DNA of 64,000 bases from Ceratotherium simum simum. Lineage: Eukaryota > Chordata > Mammalia > Perissodactyla > Rhinocerotidae. The stretch's first letter is position 1, and each line of letters starts with the position of its first letter. The DNA lies in the NCBI RefSeq assembly GCF_000283155.1, contig NW_004454177.1:4957932-5021931 (forward strand), written 5' to 3'. A model generated the notes under the pieces. It saw nothing but the letters and a program-made list of their open reading frames with translations. It was not told where the DNA came from and did no database searches. Positions 1 through 11,939 of the stretch are shown here, in pieces. A program made the position numbers and the translations under genes.

Positions 1-212
1 AAAAAAATAAATAAATAAAATAAAATAAAATTGTCGAAACTGAATGGGACGCCTATTTTTTGTTGTTGTTTTCTTTATTGTGAAATTTTTGTTGTACATT
101 ATTGTTTGTCAGTCACCATATAAATGCATCCCTTCACCCCTTGTGCCCACCCCCCACCCCCCTTGCCCCTGGTAACCACCAAACAGTTCCGTCTGTCCTG
201 GGAAACCTATTT
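1..212 (-). mobile_element. L1 3' end (5'-truncated)
   Basis: The reverse complement of 55-200 matches the L1 tail also present on the plus strand at 36780-36890: a GGGTGTG/GGGTGGGCACAAGGGG-type run, ATGCATTTATATGGTGACTG, then TACAACAAAAATTTCACAATA. An A-rich simple repeat (1-31) sits at the window edge. Confidence 0.7.
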
Positions 213-2373
213 TGATTGGTAATTTTGAGGCTTCCAAACGTTATCAGAAGTCTAAAATTACCTCTCTGCAAAATACAATTTTTAAATTAACAAGGCAAAC
301 AAACAATTGAAGAAAGACAAACGGCCTCAGAGGCCTCTCTTTCCCCTCCCCTGTCTTCTTTGTCTCTGGAGGCATGGCAGCCATCCTCCTCTGGTACCAT
401 CTTCCTCCTTCCCTCCCGCATGGCTTGCACCTCCTCTATACCCTCAGTTTCCTCATTCTAATTCTCTCACTGAATTTCCCTTTCTCTTCAAACCTCTCCT
501 CACTTTCTCCTCCTCCAAATATCTTAAAACCTGCCCCTTTGATCCAAATGCTAAATCCTTAATTACTACTTCTAAGTTGACTGGAGCAAATGAACAACTA
601 GAAAGAAAAATTTAAATAGCAGTTACCCTAGACTTTTGATACTAGACAAATATACTCCAAAACTCCTAGGAGAAAACTTACTTTCTGTTTCTATCTGTCT
701 GTTCATTGAAGCTTTTTGTTAAGTCATCCATTCTGTTCAAAAGGGGGAAAAAACATGTTTCCCAGTGTTTTGGAACAACTATTGGAAAACAGGGTCCCTC
801 ATAGTCAAGAGGTTTTTAGAATCCAAAGGGAAGACAGCTTCCACCTGGCTTATGGGCCAGGATCTTGTGTCTTTCTGGAAATGGGCGAACTTTAGGATAA
901 TTTGGAATTGCAATGGCCATTCTGGGGAAACTTTGTTTTAAATAAATTCACTATAAGGGGCACCCTTAAAAGAGAGAATTGTCTCTTGGGAGACAATAGG
1001 AATGCATTCTTTGATTGGTATGCAGAAGTTTCTAAAAGACAAAATGACTCTAAACATAGCTCTAAGAGGATCCTTACAACATGCAAATAAAAATCTTAAG
1101 TAAAAGACTTTGGCCATCTTCCATTGTTCAGATGGAACAAGTAAACTTAACTTAGTCTAACTGCCAAAAATACAATTTGGATCCAATTATTCTTTTGTTT
1201 TGTACCTGAGACAAGGCTAAAATTTTTCAAATGAATGCTGCGAGACCTTTGTCTGTGTCTTTCTGTATGTTATGCATGTCTATGTATGTATGTCATAAAG
1301 ATGTGATATTTTTCTACCTCTAGATGGTATTGCTAAAATTGATTTGTAAAAGAACTCTATTTAATTGGATTAAAAATAAAGTGCTTATATGAATTAAAAT
1401 ATAATGGAAAGTAACCCAAATGCTTTTCAAGTTTATGTGATCTAGGATTAATTTTAGTAAATAAAAGCTAGTTTATGGTTGTTGGTCTAATTAAAACAGG
1501 CATGTCTTTAGAGTTATCAATGCTGAATGTAATGCAGACGTACATCTTTCATTCTGCCTGGGTTTATTAGTCAAATAAGTTCATGTTGTCTCTGTTACAA
1601 AATTTGTCAGCAAGAAAAATAACTTGGTATGGTAAAATTATTGTAAGAAATCTAAGCACAATTATTGAAAACAAGTAAATTAAGTGGATGTAAATAGGAC
1701 AAAAGTTCTAGGTGAAACTTTTAAATCACATCCCCAAATCTTTTTAGGTAACCTGAAACCTTAAAGTTTACTAGGTTAAATTAAATGATGGGAACTCATT
1801 GAATGTCTAAATCATTTCTAGATAAGTTTACCCATTTTTGGCTTCCTTAACAAAGAAACTAAAGATAAATTTGGGTCTGTTAGTAACCATGCCCTGTGTC
1901 ACATTGAAAGATTGCATTACTTAAAGGGTTATATGCTTCTAAAAATTATGAAATGTATTTATAAATTTACTAGTTCATATTTGCTTACTTCTTAGTTTTC
2001 ACTAGGAACCAAGGATTCTAATGGTTAAGAATTCTAATTAATATATGTGATAAAAGCTACTACAAAATAATAAGGGGAATATCTCTATACGAAAAGAAAG
2101 TAGGATGTGCCTTTTTGGTTAAAAAACGTATGAAGTGTGGAGGTATATTTTTGTTGAGGAAAAACAAAGTTGTGAAAGGTTTGTGAAACAGAAATGTTGG
2201 GGAACAACTTTTATATGTGATAAAACTGGATAAGATTAAATAAAATTGCTGTAAAGATTTTAACATAAGTTTTAATACAAATAGTATACTTACATAAAAC
2301 TAGAACTTAGCTTTCTTTCATATGCTGAAAGGACAAAGTTTGCTTGAGTTCTTGGTTGACTGTTTTAAAGATT
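213..2373. other. AT-rich gene-free stretch, possibly internal retroviral sequence
   Basis: No convincing gene. Short open frames, including a proline-rich one at 307-615, have no recognisable domain. The composition and the proximity of a retroviral pol/env remnant downstream suggest non-coding internal sequence of the same class I element, but I cannot show it. Confidence 0.3.
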
Positions 2374-2383
2374 GAAAGGTTTT

Positions 2384-2680
2384 GGGCCGGCCCCGTGGCC
2401 TACTGGTTAAGTGCGTGCGCTCCGCTACTGGCGGCCCGGGTTCAGATCCCGGGCGCGCACCGATGCACCGCTTGTCAGGCCATGCTGAGGCCGCGTCCCA
2501 CATACAGCAACTAGCAGGATGTGCAACTATGACATACAACTATCTACTGGGGCTTTGGGGAAAAAAAGGAGGAGGATTGGCAATAGATGTTAGCTCAGGG
2601 CTGGTCTTCCACAGCAAAAAGAGGAGGATTAGCATGGATGTTAGCTCAGGGCTGATCTTCCTCACAAAAAAAAAAAAAAA
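2384..2680 (+). mobile_element. ERE SINE
   Basis: tRNA-derived head with GGTTAAGTGCGTGCGCTCC and GTTCAGATCCCGG (box A/B relics), then the GATGTTAGCTCAGGGC tail modules and poly(A). Target duplication GAAAGGTTTT at both ends (2374-2383, 2681-2690). Confidence 0.9.
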
Positions 2681-2690
2681 GAAAGGTTTT

Positions 2691-3439
2691 GTTTCTTACC
2701 TTTTTGCATTTTTCAAAATTATTTCCTGTGCTTTATGTTAAAAGCTGAGTCTTTTCTATTAAGAAGAGCTAAGGCTCTTTACAGAAATCTTTGGGAAAAA
2801 AGCTATGTAACCTTCTATATTTGCACAGAAATGACTAAATTTACTCGTCTAATCAGGTCTTAAACAATTGCTATTTTTTATTGCTATTTTTAAGTCTTTT
2901 GTCGTTTACAGACAGTTTTTGTTTTACTCTGCTGCTTTTACAAATATGTTTTATCTTTGGAGAAATTCATGAGAAAGATCCTGACAAATACTCTAAAATG
3001 CAGGTGTATGATAACTTTAAGATCACCACACTGAACTAGATTTAAAGAACCCCCTTTTCGCCTCTCCTTTGAGAAAATGTATCTTCACAACAAGGGTTAA
3101 CGTAGTTATCTTTTCTCCTTAGCTGATCCCTCCAGAATTCAGAAGCTCTGAAGTATTCTTTTCATGACAATATATGTATTTACATAAATTCAATGAGAAT
3201 CTACTCTCCTTATAATAGGACACAATTGAAAATATTGGCTATATTACCAAGGCTTTGAATGGAATGTCATATTTGAGAAAGATATACATAGACATAGATA
3301 TTCACTATAATTATCCCTGATAAATGAGGGTAATCATGGAGAGAGAAAATATGTTTGTACCTTTGTAGATATTAAATTTTAGTCCTATTAATTATCTTTA
3401 AGTTGTTTTATATACCTATAAACTGCAGTGGATCCTAAA
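2691..3439. other. AT-rich gene-free stretch between SINE and retroviral remnant
   Basis: No open frame of note and no recognised repeat end. Probably the same decayed element as the pol/env piece that follows, now split by the SINE at 2384-2680. Confidence 0.3.
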
Positions 3440-4050
3440 ATCTTCCAGTTTCCTTAAATGTCTGACTATGACTCTCCAAACTAATGTTTTCCAATTTTCT
3501 TACTCCCTGAATTTTCTTGGAAGGGATGATACCAGGTCCTCCTTACTACCCAGAGGGGTTCACATCTCACAACTAAAGAAGGCTCTACCCGACATCTGGT
3601 CCTGTACATACATTGGAGACCTCCAAATCAAACTGACTAGGAAGAGGAGCAGCCAAAATATGAGGCAGACAGCTTTCCCAAGATGAACACCAGGCCTGTA
3701 TACCTTTTACTCACTGTTGCTTCTTACTTCATTTTCTCTGTCTCTTCCTTGGACAGGGAATACTCTTGTCCACATTTCCCAACTCCTTGTGAAAGGGGGA
3801 AACCTATTCTTTTGATTACAGCCTTTCAGAAATAGCCTTAACACAATCCCCGTGACAAATTAATCTTTCATTTGCCCTTTCTGAAGGATTAGAAGGTTCA
3901 GATTTCACAGAAATTTTTCTTCCATCTAGACTATTAACTGACTCTGGATTCTTATCCAAATTCATGGTCTCTGGATTTACAACCTTATAGGCTGTATTAT
4001 TGACAACACATTTGGTTCCAAACAGATCTCTTTGATAACAATACTGTTTT
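3440..4050 (+). mobile_element. Class I endogenous retrovirus remnant (pol end and env start), decayed
   Basis: An open stretch at 3468-3686 resembles the C-terminal end of a gammaretrovirus-like integrase: a basic segment containing SQLKKA, followed by a W-C-G-D-L pattern. It is directly followed by a hydrophobic, signal-like segment (about 3682-3760) and a cysteine-poor env-like stretch broken by stops. The reading frames are interrupted and no complete gene is present. The assignment rests on motif spacing only. Confidence 0.45.
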
Positions 4051-4054
4051 AAAA

Positions 4055-4935
4055 TATCATTGACAACAAATACAGTCAGTTGTTTTTCCTTGAAGTGACA
4101 GAATAACCTTGTTCATTTTGGAGAAAACGTCTTCCAAATTCCTGAGTCTGGATAACCAGTTTGTCTCTCAGTTGTTCTTTCAAGTCAAAGCGGTGTTCCA
4201 TGAAAGAAGAGGCTACTTCAGCTCGCAACTCAAACAACTGCACAGCTCTTTTCCTTGGATAACCATCATACTTTCATAAACAGCAGAAGGGTTTTAGGCA
4301 TACTTCACTTTTCATCACACAAAATATTAAAAAGATGCGTACGGGCTGGCCCTGTGGCTTAACGGTTAAGTGTGCGCGCTCTGCTACTGGTGGCCCAGGT
4401 TCAGATCCCGGGCGCACAGCAACGCACTGCTTCTCTGGCCATGCTGAGGCCGCGTCCCACATACAGCAACTAGAAGGATGTGCAACTATGACATACAACT
4501 ATCTACTGGGGCTTTGGGGAAAAAAAGGGGAAAAAAAAAAAGGAGGAGGATTGGCAATAGATGTTAGCTCAGAGCCAGTCTTCCTCAGCAAAAAGAGGAG
4601 GATTAGCATGGATGTTAGCTCAGGGCTGATCTTCCTCACAAATAAATAAATAAATAAAAGCTCCTTAAAAAAAAAATTGTATAAATAAATAAATAAATAA
4701 ATAAAAAGATGTGTACTTAAGAGTCGAAAATTAATGATTTTTTCCTGCTTCCTTAAGGACAGTCTTAAGTGAAATCTTTTTTTTAACTTTGAATGTGTGG
4801 TGGTGAAGAAAGCAATGATTATTAATATGGTTTGATGCCACTGCCTTGATTAACTCCAAAGGGCCAGCAGCTTAATCTTTTGCTTTTATCCTTTGCTTAA
4901 TCCATTGCTCTTACACTATCAGTGTAGACATTAAT
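4055..4935 (-). pseudogene. hAT transposase-derived relic (ZBED5/GTF2IRD2-C-terminus-like), frameshifted and SINE-split
   Basis: On the minus strand several short open pieces in different frames match the C-terminal hAT module found in ZBED5, FAM200, SCAND3 and the Charlie-derived part of GTF2IRD2. In order: YTDSVRAM (about 4905), HCFLHHH, LKTVLKEAGK, then an ERE insertion (4343-4702), then HLFNILCDEK, KTLLL and WLS, LFELRAEVASSFMEHRFDLK (about 4220-4160), SRLRNLEDVFSKMNK, LSLQGK and VFVVND (about 4060). At least four frame shifts or stops separate them, so it codes nothing now. It could be a fossil Charlie transposon or a copy of a domesticated gene; the flanks seen do not decide this. Confidence 0.65.
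4343..4702 (+). mobile_element. ERE SINE with (AAAT)n tail, inside hAT relic
   Basis: Full-length copy with both tail modules. Flanked by AAAAAGATGCGTAC and AAAAAGATGTGTAC (one mismatch), so it entered and split the hAT-derived relic. Confidence 0.9.
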
Positions 4936-5344
4936 ATGCTAAAAAAAAAAAAAATCACATCTCAGTATTATTTGAAGATAGTTTTGACCTCTCTGACTCC
5001 TCAGGGGTCTGAAGATTATACTTTGAGAACCACTGCCTTAGACCAACCAGGGTTTGAGCTGATTTGATTGGACTGTAGTCTTTGTGGCAGTTGGTACATT
5101 TCATGTTTATCTTTCTTCCTGGACTACAACCCCTCCCGGGTCCTAACTTAATGCCTGGGCTGTTTTTCAGGATGCTTTGGTGGGCCTTGAACTCCAAGTT
5201 TCATCCCCCCAGTCCTGGAATTCTGAAAGCTGTTCTGAGCTTCCCCTCCTCGCAGCAGCTTCTTTTGAACTGGCAAATGTCTTGCTGATGTAAACACCAC
5301 CAAACGTTGGGCTTACTTCTCTGAGCTTCTCTTCACTCTGGGAT

Positions 5345-6135
5345 CTTGACCTCTGTGGCAGATCAATTGCAAAATGGCTACAATTCTTCACCCACAACTT
5401 TTGCAATGTGAATTTGCAACTCCTCCCATCAAGAAGTGAAGTCTGGGCCGGCCCCACAGCTTAGCGGTTAAGTGCGCGCGCTCCGCTACTGGCAGCCCAG
5501 GTTCGCATCCCGGGCGCACCCAGGCACCGCTTCTCTGGCCATGCTGAGGCCGCGTCCCACATACAGCAACTAGGAGGATGTGCAACTATGACATACAACT
5601 ATCTACTGGGGCTTTGGGGAAAAAAAGGAGGAGGATTGGCAATAGATGTTAGCTCAGAGCCGGTCTTCCTCAGCAAAAAGAGGAGGATTAGCATGGATGT
5701 TACCTCAGGGCTGATCTTCCTCACAAAAAAAAGAAAAGAAGTGAAGTCTATGTCCCCATCCCTTGAATCTTGTGTGATCCTATAGCTTGCTTTAGCCAAT
5801 AGAAGACAGCAGAAGCAATATTGTAGTATTTCTGGAACTAGGCCTCAGAAGGCTTGCATGCTTCCATTCTGTCTCAGATCCTTACCATGATAACAAACCC
5901 ACGCTACTCTGCTGGAATATGCAATACCACACGGAGCAGAGAGGGGTTGTCTCATCTGGGCCCATCTTAGACCAGCCAACCACTAGCCAACCCATCAGCT
6001 CACTGCAGACACATCAGCTGAGCCTGGCTTGGATCAGCAGAAATATCCAATTGACCCATGGATTTGTGAGCCATAATAAAATGCTTATCATTATTTTAAG
6101 CAACTAAGTTTTGGGGTGACTTTGTTATATAATAA
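5345..6135 (+). mobile_element. MLT1-type LTR (ERVL-MaLR), interrupted by an ERE
   Basis: Carries recognisable MLT1 blocks: AATGGCTACAATTCTTCACC near 5370, GTCCCCATCCCTTGAATCTTG after the SINE, and the end block with ATAAAATGCTTATCATTATTTT, AAGCAACTAAGTTTTGGGGT and TAACAGCTAACTG. The ERE at 5445-5736 inserted into it with a 14-bp duplication. Confidence 0.75.
5445..5736 (+). mobile_element. ERE SINE inside MLT1 LTR
   Basis: Full-length copy. Perfect 14-bp duplication AAGAAGTGAAGTCT on both sides. Confidence 0.9.
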
Positions 6136-7211
6136 CAGCTAACTGCAAAAGCTAATTGATAACTTGCTGCTTTGGTAGGTCTCTGATACCTTCACACACA
6201 TTTTATATTTTGATCAGCTTTTCTATTTGTTATTCACAGGAGGATTGGTCTGAAACAAGCTAGTCTAACATTAGTAGAAACAAAACATCCTTGATGATTT
6301 CTTGGTTTTCCTTATATTTTCATAAATCCTCCTTTTTCTTTTTGAGGATGTTTAATATGTTGATTTTAACTCCTTGGCCTGCCAATATGCCTTGTCTATT
6401 ATAGGCTGTTCAATTTGTTGTCTTTATCTTATAACGATATCTTTCCTAAGTTGTCTAGATTTTTTCCTCCCTTGAGCTCATATTCCCCTGGGGATATCTG
6501 CCACCTTGGCTGGTGGACTCATGAGGAAGAGCTAACATTCTGGTCCAAGCATGTGCCCCTCCTGATGAATCAGGTTTGTGTTTGGAGGAGGGTACGTGAT
6601 GGAGAGCAGAGAATTTTCTGATGTTACAATGGTCTGAGGTAGCACAACTCCCTTTTGGAGAGCTCCCTATCCCACTTAGCATCATTTTGCTTTTCAGGTA
6701 TTGAAGTGGTGGAGTAATTTCTAGGGTCCAGTGGTAGAGTAATTTCTGGGGTTGCAGCTAGCTGCAATAGCAGTGGCCAAGAGTTCTGTGACCTACCTCT
6801 GCCTGTGTGTTCCCAACTATTCTGTCTCCAGTAGGAACTCGTGGCTCTTCACATTGGAACTACGGCTCTGCCCAGTTTGTGCCCCTTCCATCTACTGCTC
6901 CTCAGTGGCAAACTAATTCTTAGCAAACAGTACTTTGAGTGTTTCACTCCCCTCAGCTCAAAGCCCTTAATTCTGTAAAAAATATGTATGCAATAATAGA
7001 AAAAAGTCAAGATATAAAAGTGTTTAGATGCTGTGAATGATTGCTCATCTCATAGTTTACAGAACATCTGTTCTGTTCCAAACACTAGCTGGGTACAGTG
7101 GTGAATGGGCCACAGTCCATCCTCTGGGCATTTATGTAGTTGGGGAGGCTGACAAGTAAACAGACAATTTAAACCATAGGGGAAAAATTACAAGATTATA
7201 TTTATATATTC
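6136..7211. other. Gene-free stretch with an L2-like fragment
   Basis: No gene seen. 7060-7190 (ACATCTGTTCTGTTCCAAACAC, then a GTGAATGGG and AGTAAACAGACA pattern) resembles an L2 fragment in reverse orientation. The remainder is unassigned. Confidence 0.4.
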
Positions 7212-7222
7212 TAAGATGCACA

Positions 7223-7425
7223 GGGGCTGGCCCCGTGGCTTAGTGGTTAAGTGCGTGTGCTCCACTGCTGGTGGCCTGGGTTCGGATCCCGGGCGCGCAC
7301 CGACGCACCGCTTCTCTGGCCATGCTGAGGCGGCGTCCCACATACAGCAACTAGAAGGATGTGCATCTATGACATACAACTATCTACTGGGGCTTTGGGG
7401 AAAAAAAATAAATAAATAAAATCTT
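7223..7425 (+). mobile_element. ERE SINE, short form
   Basis: Head and middle present, ending in (AAAT)n without the repeated tail modules. Duplication TAAGATGCACA. A (CA)n run follows at 7430-7456. Confidence 0.9.
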
Positions 7426-7589
7426 TAAGATGCACACACACACACATACACACAGAGAGAGAAAAGAGTAAAACAAAAACGCTCAATTTTAAATGGCAAT
7501 CTTCAGCTGGTGTTTAGAACTTCTTTTTGGTCTTTTCCAAGTTTAGTCTAATGATAATGTATAACTTGAACAACGGAAAAAATTTAAAA

Positions 7590-8168
7590 GTTAAACTAAA
7601 TTGGGGCTCCTACTGGCCATATGTGGGACAATTTGAGCATTAATATAGATAATGGTAGGCACAGGTTATAATACATCAAATACAGAAATCCATGAGTCTG
7701 CACTGATACTAATCTTTTTAAGGGGGGAGGGGGAGAGAGATAAGCTCTTTACAGAAGAATACCAACACATAAATATAGAGGGAATGATAGAAGGAAAAAA
7801 ATCCCTATTTTGCAACCACTGTATTAATAAATGATTCAGGCAAGAATCATCAGAATGCTAAAACCACTGGGTGAAAGATTGTTGGAACAGGATATTTTCG
7901 CAGTATTAAAGTATGGTCCTGTGGATTACTAATTACAAAGAAGAAAAGGTACCTTTACAGTATACAAGGTGGACACCATTTTAACTAAATGATCAAACTT
8001 ATCACGTGCCTCCTAATGTGGTACACTGAGAAGGACACTGATGTGTCTATACAGCACTTTTGCCAAAATTGTTTAACACGATCCTTATTGCAAAAACAAT
8101 TGGACAAATCCATTTTGAGGGATGTTCTGCAAAACAACTGACCTAGACTCTTGAAAAATATTGAAGTT
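7590..8168 (+). repeat. Ancient interspersed repeat, first segment
   Basis: Looks like the first part of an old mammalian interspersed repeat that resumes at 9957-10236, after the SMAP pseudogene, and again after the LTR at 10237-10753. The break at the 12-bp duplication shows that the pseudogene landed inside it. I could not name the family with confidence (L1M/HAL1-like is possible). Confidence 0.45.
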
Positions 8169-8180
8169 ATGAAAGATTTT

Positions 8181-8275
8181 TCTTTCCTTCCTTCTCTCTT
8201 TCTTTCTTTCTCTCTCTCTCTCCCCCCGCCCCCTCCCTCTCTCTCTCATTCTCTCTCTCTCTCTCACTTTCATTT
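8181..8275. repeat. Pyrimidine-rich microsatellite (CT/CTTT)n
   Basis: About 95 bp of nearly pure C and T on the plus strand. It occupies the position of the poly(A) tail of the SMAP pseudogene, read from the minus strand as A/G, and probably grew from it. Confidence 0.8.
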
Positions 8276-8564
8276 ATGGGAAATTGCTTTCTCTTTATTT
8301 AGGCCTTAGGAAGAAAATTAACTTTGGTCACATATTACCTTTTAAAAAAATCCAGTTTTACATAGATAGGACCAAATGATCAGAGAAATAATTTCTTCTA
8401 TAAAAATTGGCAAAATTTTATCAAAAGTATGACATACAATGTAATTTGAATTATGTAAAGACGGCTTGGGATCATAACATTCCAAATGTATGACAGTTGC
8501 AACTCCATTCTAACAAATGTGAAAGTATTTGCTCTCACATTGCTCTGGTCCAAAGAGTAGAGTT

Positions 8565-8800
8565 GGGGCCGGCCCTGTGGTGTAGTGGTTAAGTTTGGCG
8601 TGCTCCACTTCAGTGGCCCAGGTTCACGGGTTCAGATCCTGAGAGTGGACCTACACCACTCGTCAGCCATGCTGTGGTGGCAACCCATATATAAAGTAGA
8701 GGAAGATTGGCACAGATGTTAGTTCAGGGCTAATCTTCCTCAAGCGAAAAAAAAGAAAGATCGGCAACGGATGTTAGCTCACGGCAAAATCTTCCTCAGC
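8565..8800 (+). mobile_element. ERE SINE, diverged subfamily, inside SMAP pseudogene
   Basis: Head variant GTGGTGTAGTGGTTAAGTTTG with the CAGCCATGCTGTGG middle. Duplication AAAGAGTAGAG flanks it. Confidence 0.85.
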
Positions 8801-9416
8801 AAAGAGTAGAGCTGAATCAGTAAGAGTAAACTAAGTACCTAATATTTTGCCAACATTAATTTAGATTGTTATTGGCAGTAGAAATTTCCAGGATGAATAG
8901 TACTGTCAATGCAAAGTAACCAATAACCATTCAATAGATAAGAGAAATAAGGTGAATTTACTTGAGCCAGAGTGAGGATTATAACCTGGGAAGGCCTTAG
9001 AAAGTGTTCCGGAGAAGCATGGTTTTCAGTACAGTCTTATATCTTTTTATAACAAAGAACATACATTAACATGCCCAGGATACATATTCATCAAAGTTTC
9101 AAAGAGGTATTCAGTTGCAAATTAGCAGGTCAACTTGACCCTGATGTCAGGAAAGGGACTAATCCAGGTGTTACCATAGGGCATTACCTATAGGGCCTAG
9201 GAGGGGAAGTATGCACTCTTATCTTAAGACAGTGCATTCTTCACTTTAATGGTTAAAGCAGATGTACAATGTATGTTTGATAGGTAAGTCAGGCTATTTA
9301 GCTCAAACTGAATCAGTCTTGAACCCAAATAGTTACCCCATATACCTCAATATGTGAGACTCTCTTGTCAACAATAAGGCTTACTTTTAATACAAAGACT
9401 AAGTGTTTGGGAGTTA

Positions 9417-9876
<460 letters not shown>

Positions 9877-9956
9877 TCACCCAAGGCGCCAGCAGCCTGC
9901 AATCTGCCACCACAGTGCCAAGCAGCGCCACTCCAGAATGCCTCATGAAAGATTTT

Positions 9957-10232
9957 AAAACGGGATTATAAGAGAGTAAAGAATTATAACTACATGCAAT
10001 GTATAATCCTTGATTGGATTCTGGATTTTAATAAAAGCTTTAAAAGACATTTTTGGGAAAATTGGAGACATTTAAATGTGGACTATATATTAACAAATAC
10101 ATTTCTTGAGTCTGAGAAATCGTATTGTGGTTATTTAGATTATTCCTGTTCTTAAGGCAACACAGAACAAAATAGATAGGGGTGAAGTTTCACAGCATCT
10201 GCAACTAACTTGCAAATGGTTCAACAACAAAC
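9957..10232 (+). repeat. Ancient interspersed repeat, second segment
   Basis: Continuation of the repeat at 7590-8168, here with GATTGGATTCTGGATTTTAA and the block ending GTGGTTATTTAGATTATTCC. It is cut by the solo LTR that begins at 10237. Confidence 0.4.
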
Positions 10233-10236
10233 ACAT

Positions 10237-10753
10237 TGTTGGGGGCCCAGGATGGGCCGCCTCAAAATATTCCACAATGGAATATTGATTATTTCAAATT
10301 AAAGTCACTTGAGAAGCAGCCAGTACAAGAAGAGCACTCTGACCCTCCTTTATCTCTCTGAATGCAGGAAATAAATCTCTCATGTGAAAGGTGCTCTCCC
10401 TGAATCCTTATCGCCAGAGCTAGGAAATTCAGGGCTGAGAAACCCGCATAAACAAACTTTGTTAACTTACTATCTCAAGCCTAAACCCTGTTTAAATTCC
10501 TTACTAATTACGTACCCCAAATCCAAGTTTCTTTGTCCTGTCAATTCCTCACAAATTTATTGTTTCTTCATGAAAAAAAATATATATACTGCCTGCTTCC
10601 TTCACTCTCTGAGCATCATTTTCATGATTCTCCCATGCACATGTAATTAAATTGGATTTTTCTCCTGTTAATCTGGTCTTGTGTCAATTTTATTATTAGT
10701 TCAGTCATAAGAATACAAGAAGGGTAGAAAGGGAAATTTCTCCCTCCCTGACA
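10237..10753 (+). mobile_element. Solo LTR of a class I endogenous retrovirus
   Basis: 517 bp starting TGTTGGGGGCCC and ending CCTGACA, with exact 4-bp target duplications ACAT at 10233-10236 and 10754-10757, the size typical of gammaretrovirus-like elements. A late ATTAAA signal (about 10648) and a T-rich, TGTC-type U5 follow the expected LTR order. It is distantly similar to the LTR at 48381-49028. No internal genes adjoin it. Confidence 0.75.
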
Positions 10754-10757
10754 ACAT

Positions 10758-11317
10758 GTACCTATACTTATACAGAGAGATTAGGAAAATATAGCAAAAT
10801 ATTAACATTCAAGAGATGAAGAGTATTCTTGCAACTTTTCTATAGATTTGAAAATTTCGAAAATAAAATGATAGGAAAGCTAACAATCTAGGTGGTGGTT
10901 ACAGGGGCATTCACAAACATTAAAAAAAAAATCACTGAGCTGTACACAAGATTTGTGCATTTTTTGTATTTTACTGTGTATATTATACCTTAAAAATAAG
11001 TTGGGGGAAAAACTTAAATGGCTCCGTGTCTGTTAGGTAAAGTAGGAATTCTTTGGTCTGGTTTGGTGTTGGAGAAACTCATTTTCCTGGTCCTCTGATC
11101 TACCTCAAGGAAAGCACAGTGCCTGGTACGCGCTAGACTCTGGCTCAGTAGATACCTGTTGAATTAGGAAGTTCAGCCACACGGTGTCCCATTTTATCTC
11201 CTCCCCACCTCCTCCCTTCCCTGACCACCTTCCCACTCGAAAAGATCTTTGCTCTCAACTTTGGAGCACTTAAAATTCTGTCAGCAATTCTCTGGTGGGC
11301 TCTGTGAAAGCGATTAC
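10758..11317. other. Repeat remnants upstream of SLC37A4
   Basis: 10758-10880 continues the ancient repeat split by the LTR. 10890-11000 looks like an L1 3' end (GTGGTTACAGGGG, ACTGAGCTGTACAC, TTTTACTGTGTATATTATACC). 11001-11317 holds nothing I recognise apart from ordinary unique sequence. Confidence 0.4.
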
Positions 11318-11327
11318 CTAAATTTTC

Positions 11328-11580
11328 CTTTTTTTTTAAATTAAAAAAATTTTTTTGTGTGTGAGGAGGATCAGCCCTGGGCTAACATCCATGCCAATCT
11401 TCCTCTTTTTGCTGAGGAAGACTGGCCCTGAGCTGACATCCGTGCCCATCTTCCTCCACTTTATGTGGGATGCTGTCACAGCATGGCTTGATAAGCGGTG
11501 CATCGGTTCACGCCTGGATCCCAACCAGGCCGCCAGCAGCGGAGCGCGCACACTTAAAAGCTACACCACTGGGCCGGTCC
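11328..11580 (-). mobile_element. ERE SINE
   Basis: Reverse orientation: tail modules first (GAGGAGGATCAGCCCTGGGC), head last (GGGCCGGTCC). Imperfect duplication around CTAAATTTT. Confidence 0.85.
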
Positions 11581-11582
11581 CA

Positions 11583-11939
11583 TATCTAAATTTTCTGAAG
11601 TCTTACCTAAATCTTGTATTGAGTCCTCACAACCAACCTACGACGTTAGTAGGGAACCGGGTCTCAAGGAGATTATTACCCAAGGTCACACTGTTAGAAT
11701 GTAGTGGGTCCGGGATTAGAATTTAAGGTTTACTCCGGACCAGGTAGTTTAATCACTCCATTTTATTTTAACTCTGTCCCCAACAGTCTGACCACAAATT
11801 AAATATTCAAAGTGTGCTTATTGAGGACTGTATTCCTTTCTTACAGAAAATACTATGTTCTCCCTCAAGATCTTTCCGTCTGTGATGGGTAGTGACAGGC
11901 ATGCAGTAAAAAAGTTCGTTGAACGCCATCAGTTAAGAA
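11583..11939. other. MIR-like and unique sequence before the SLC37A4 CpG island
   Basis: 11590-11760 has a MIR-like block (ACTCCATTTTATTTTAAC and a CAAGGTCACAC-type core). No gene is seen before the island. Confidence 0.35.

Noticed and set aside
2400..2460. tRNA gene signals (boxes A and B) at the head of this and the other ~28 SINEs
   Set aside because: They are the tRNA-derived SINE heads, without a full cloverleaf.
8085..8273. Arg/Glu-rich 62-codon minus-strand frame
   Set aside because: Translation of the GA microsatellite at the pseudogene tail.
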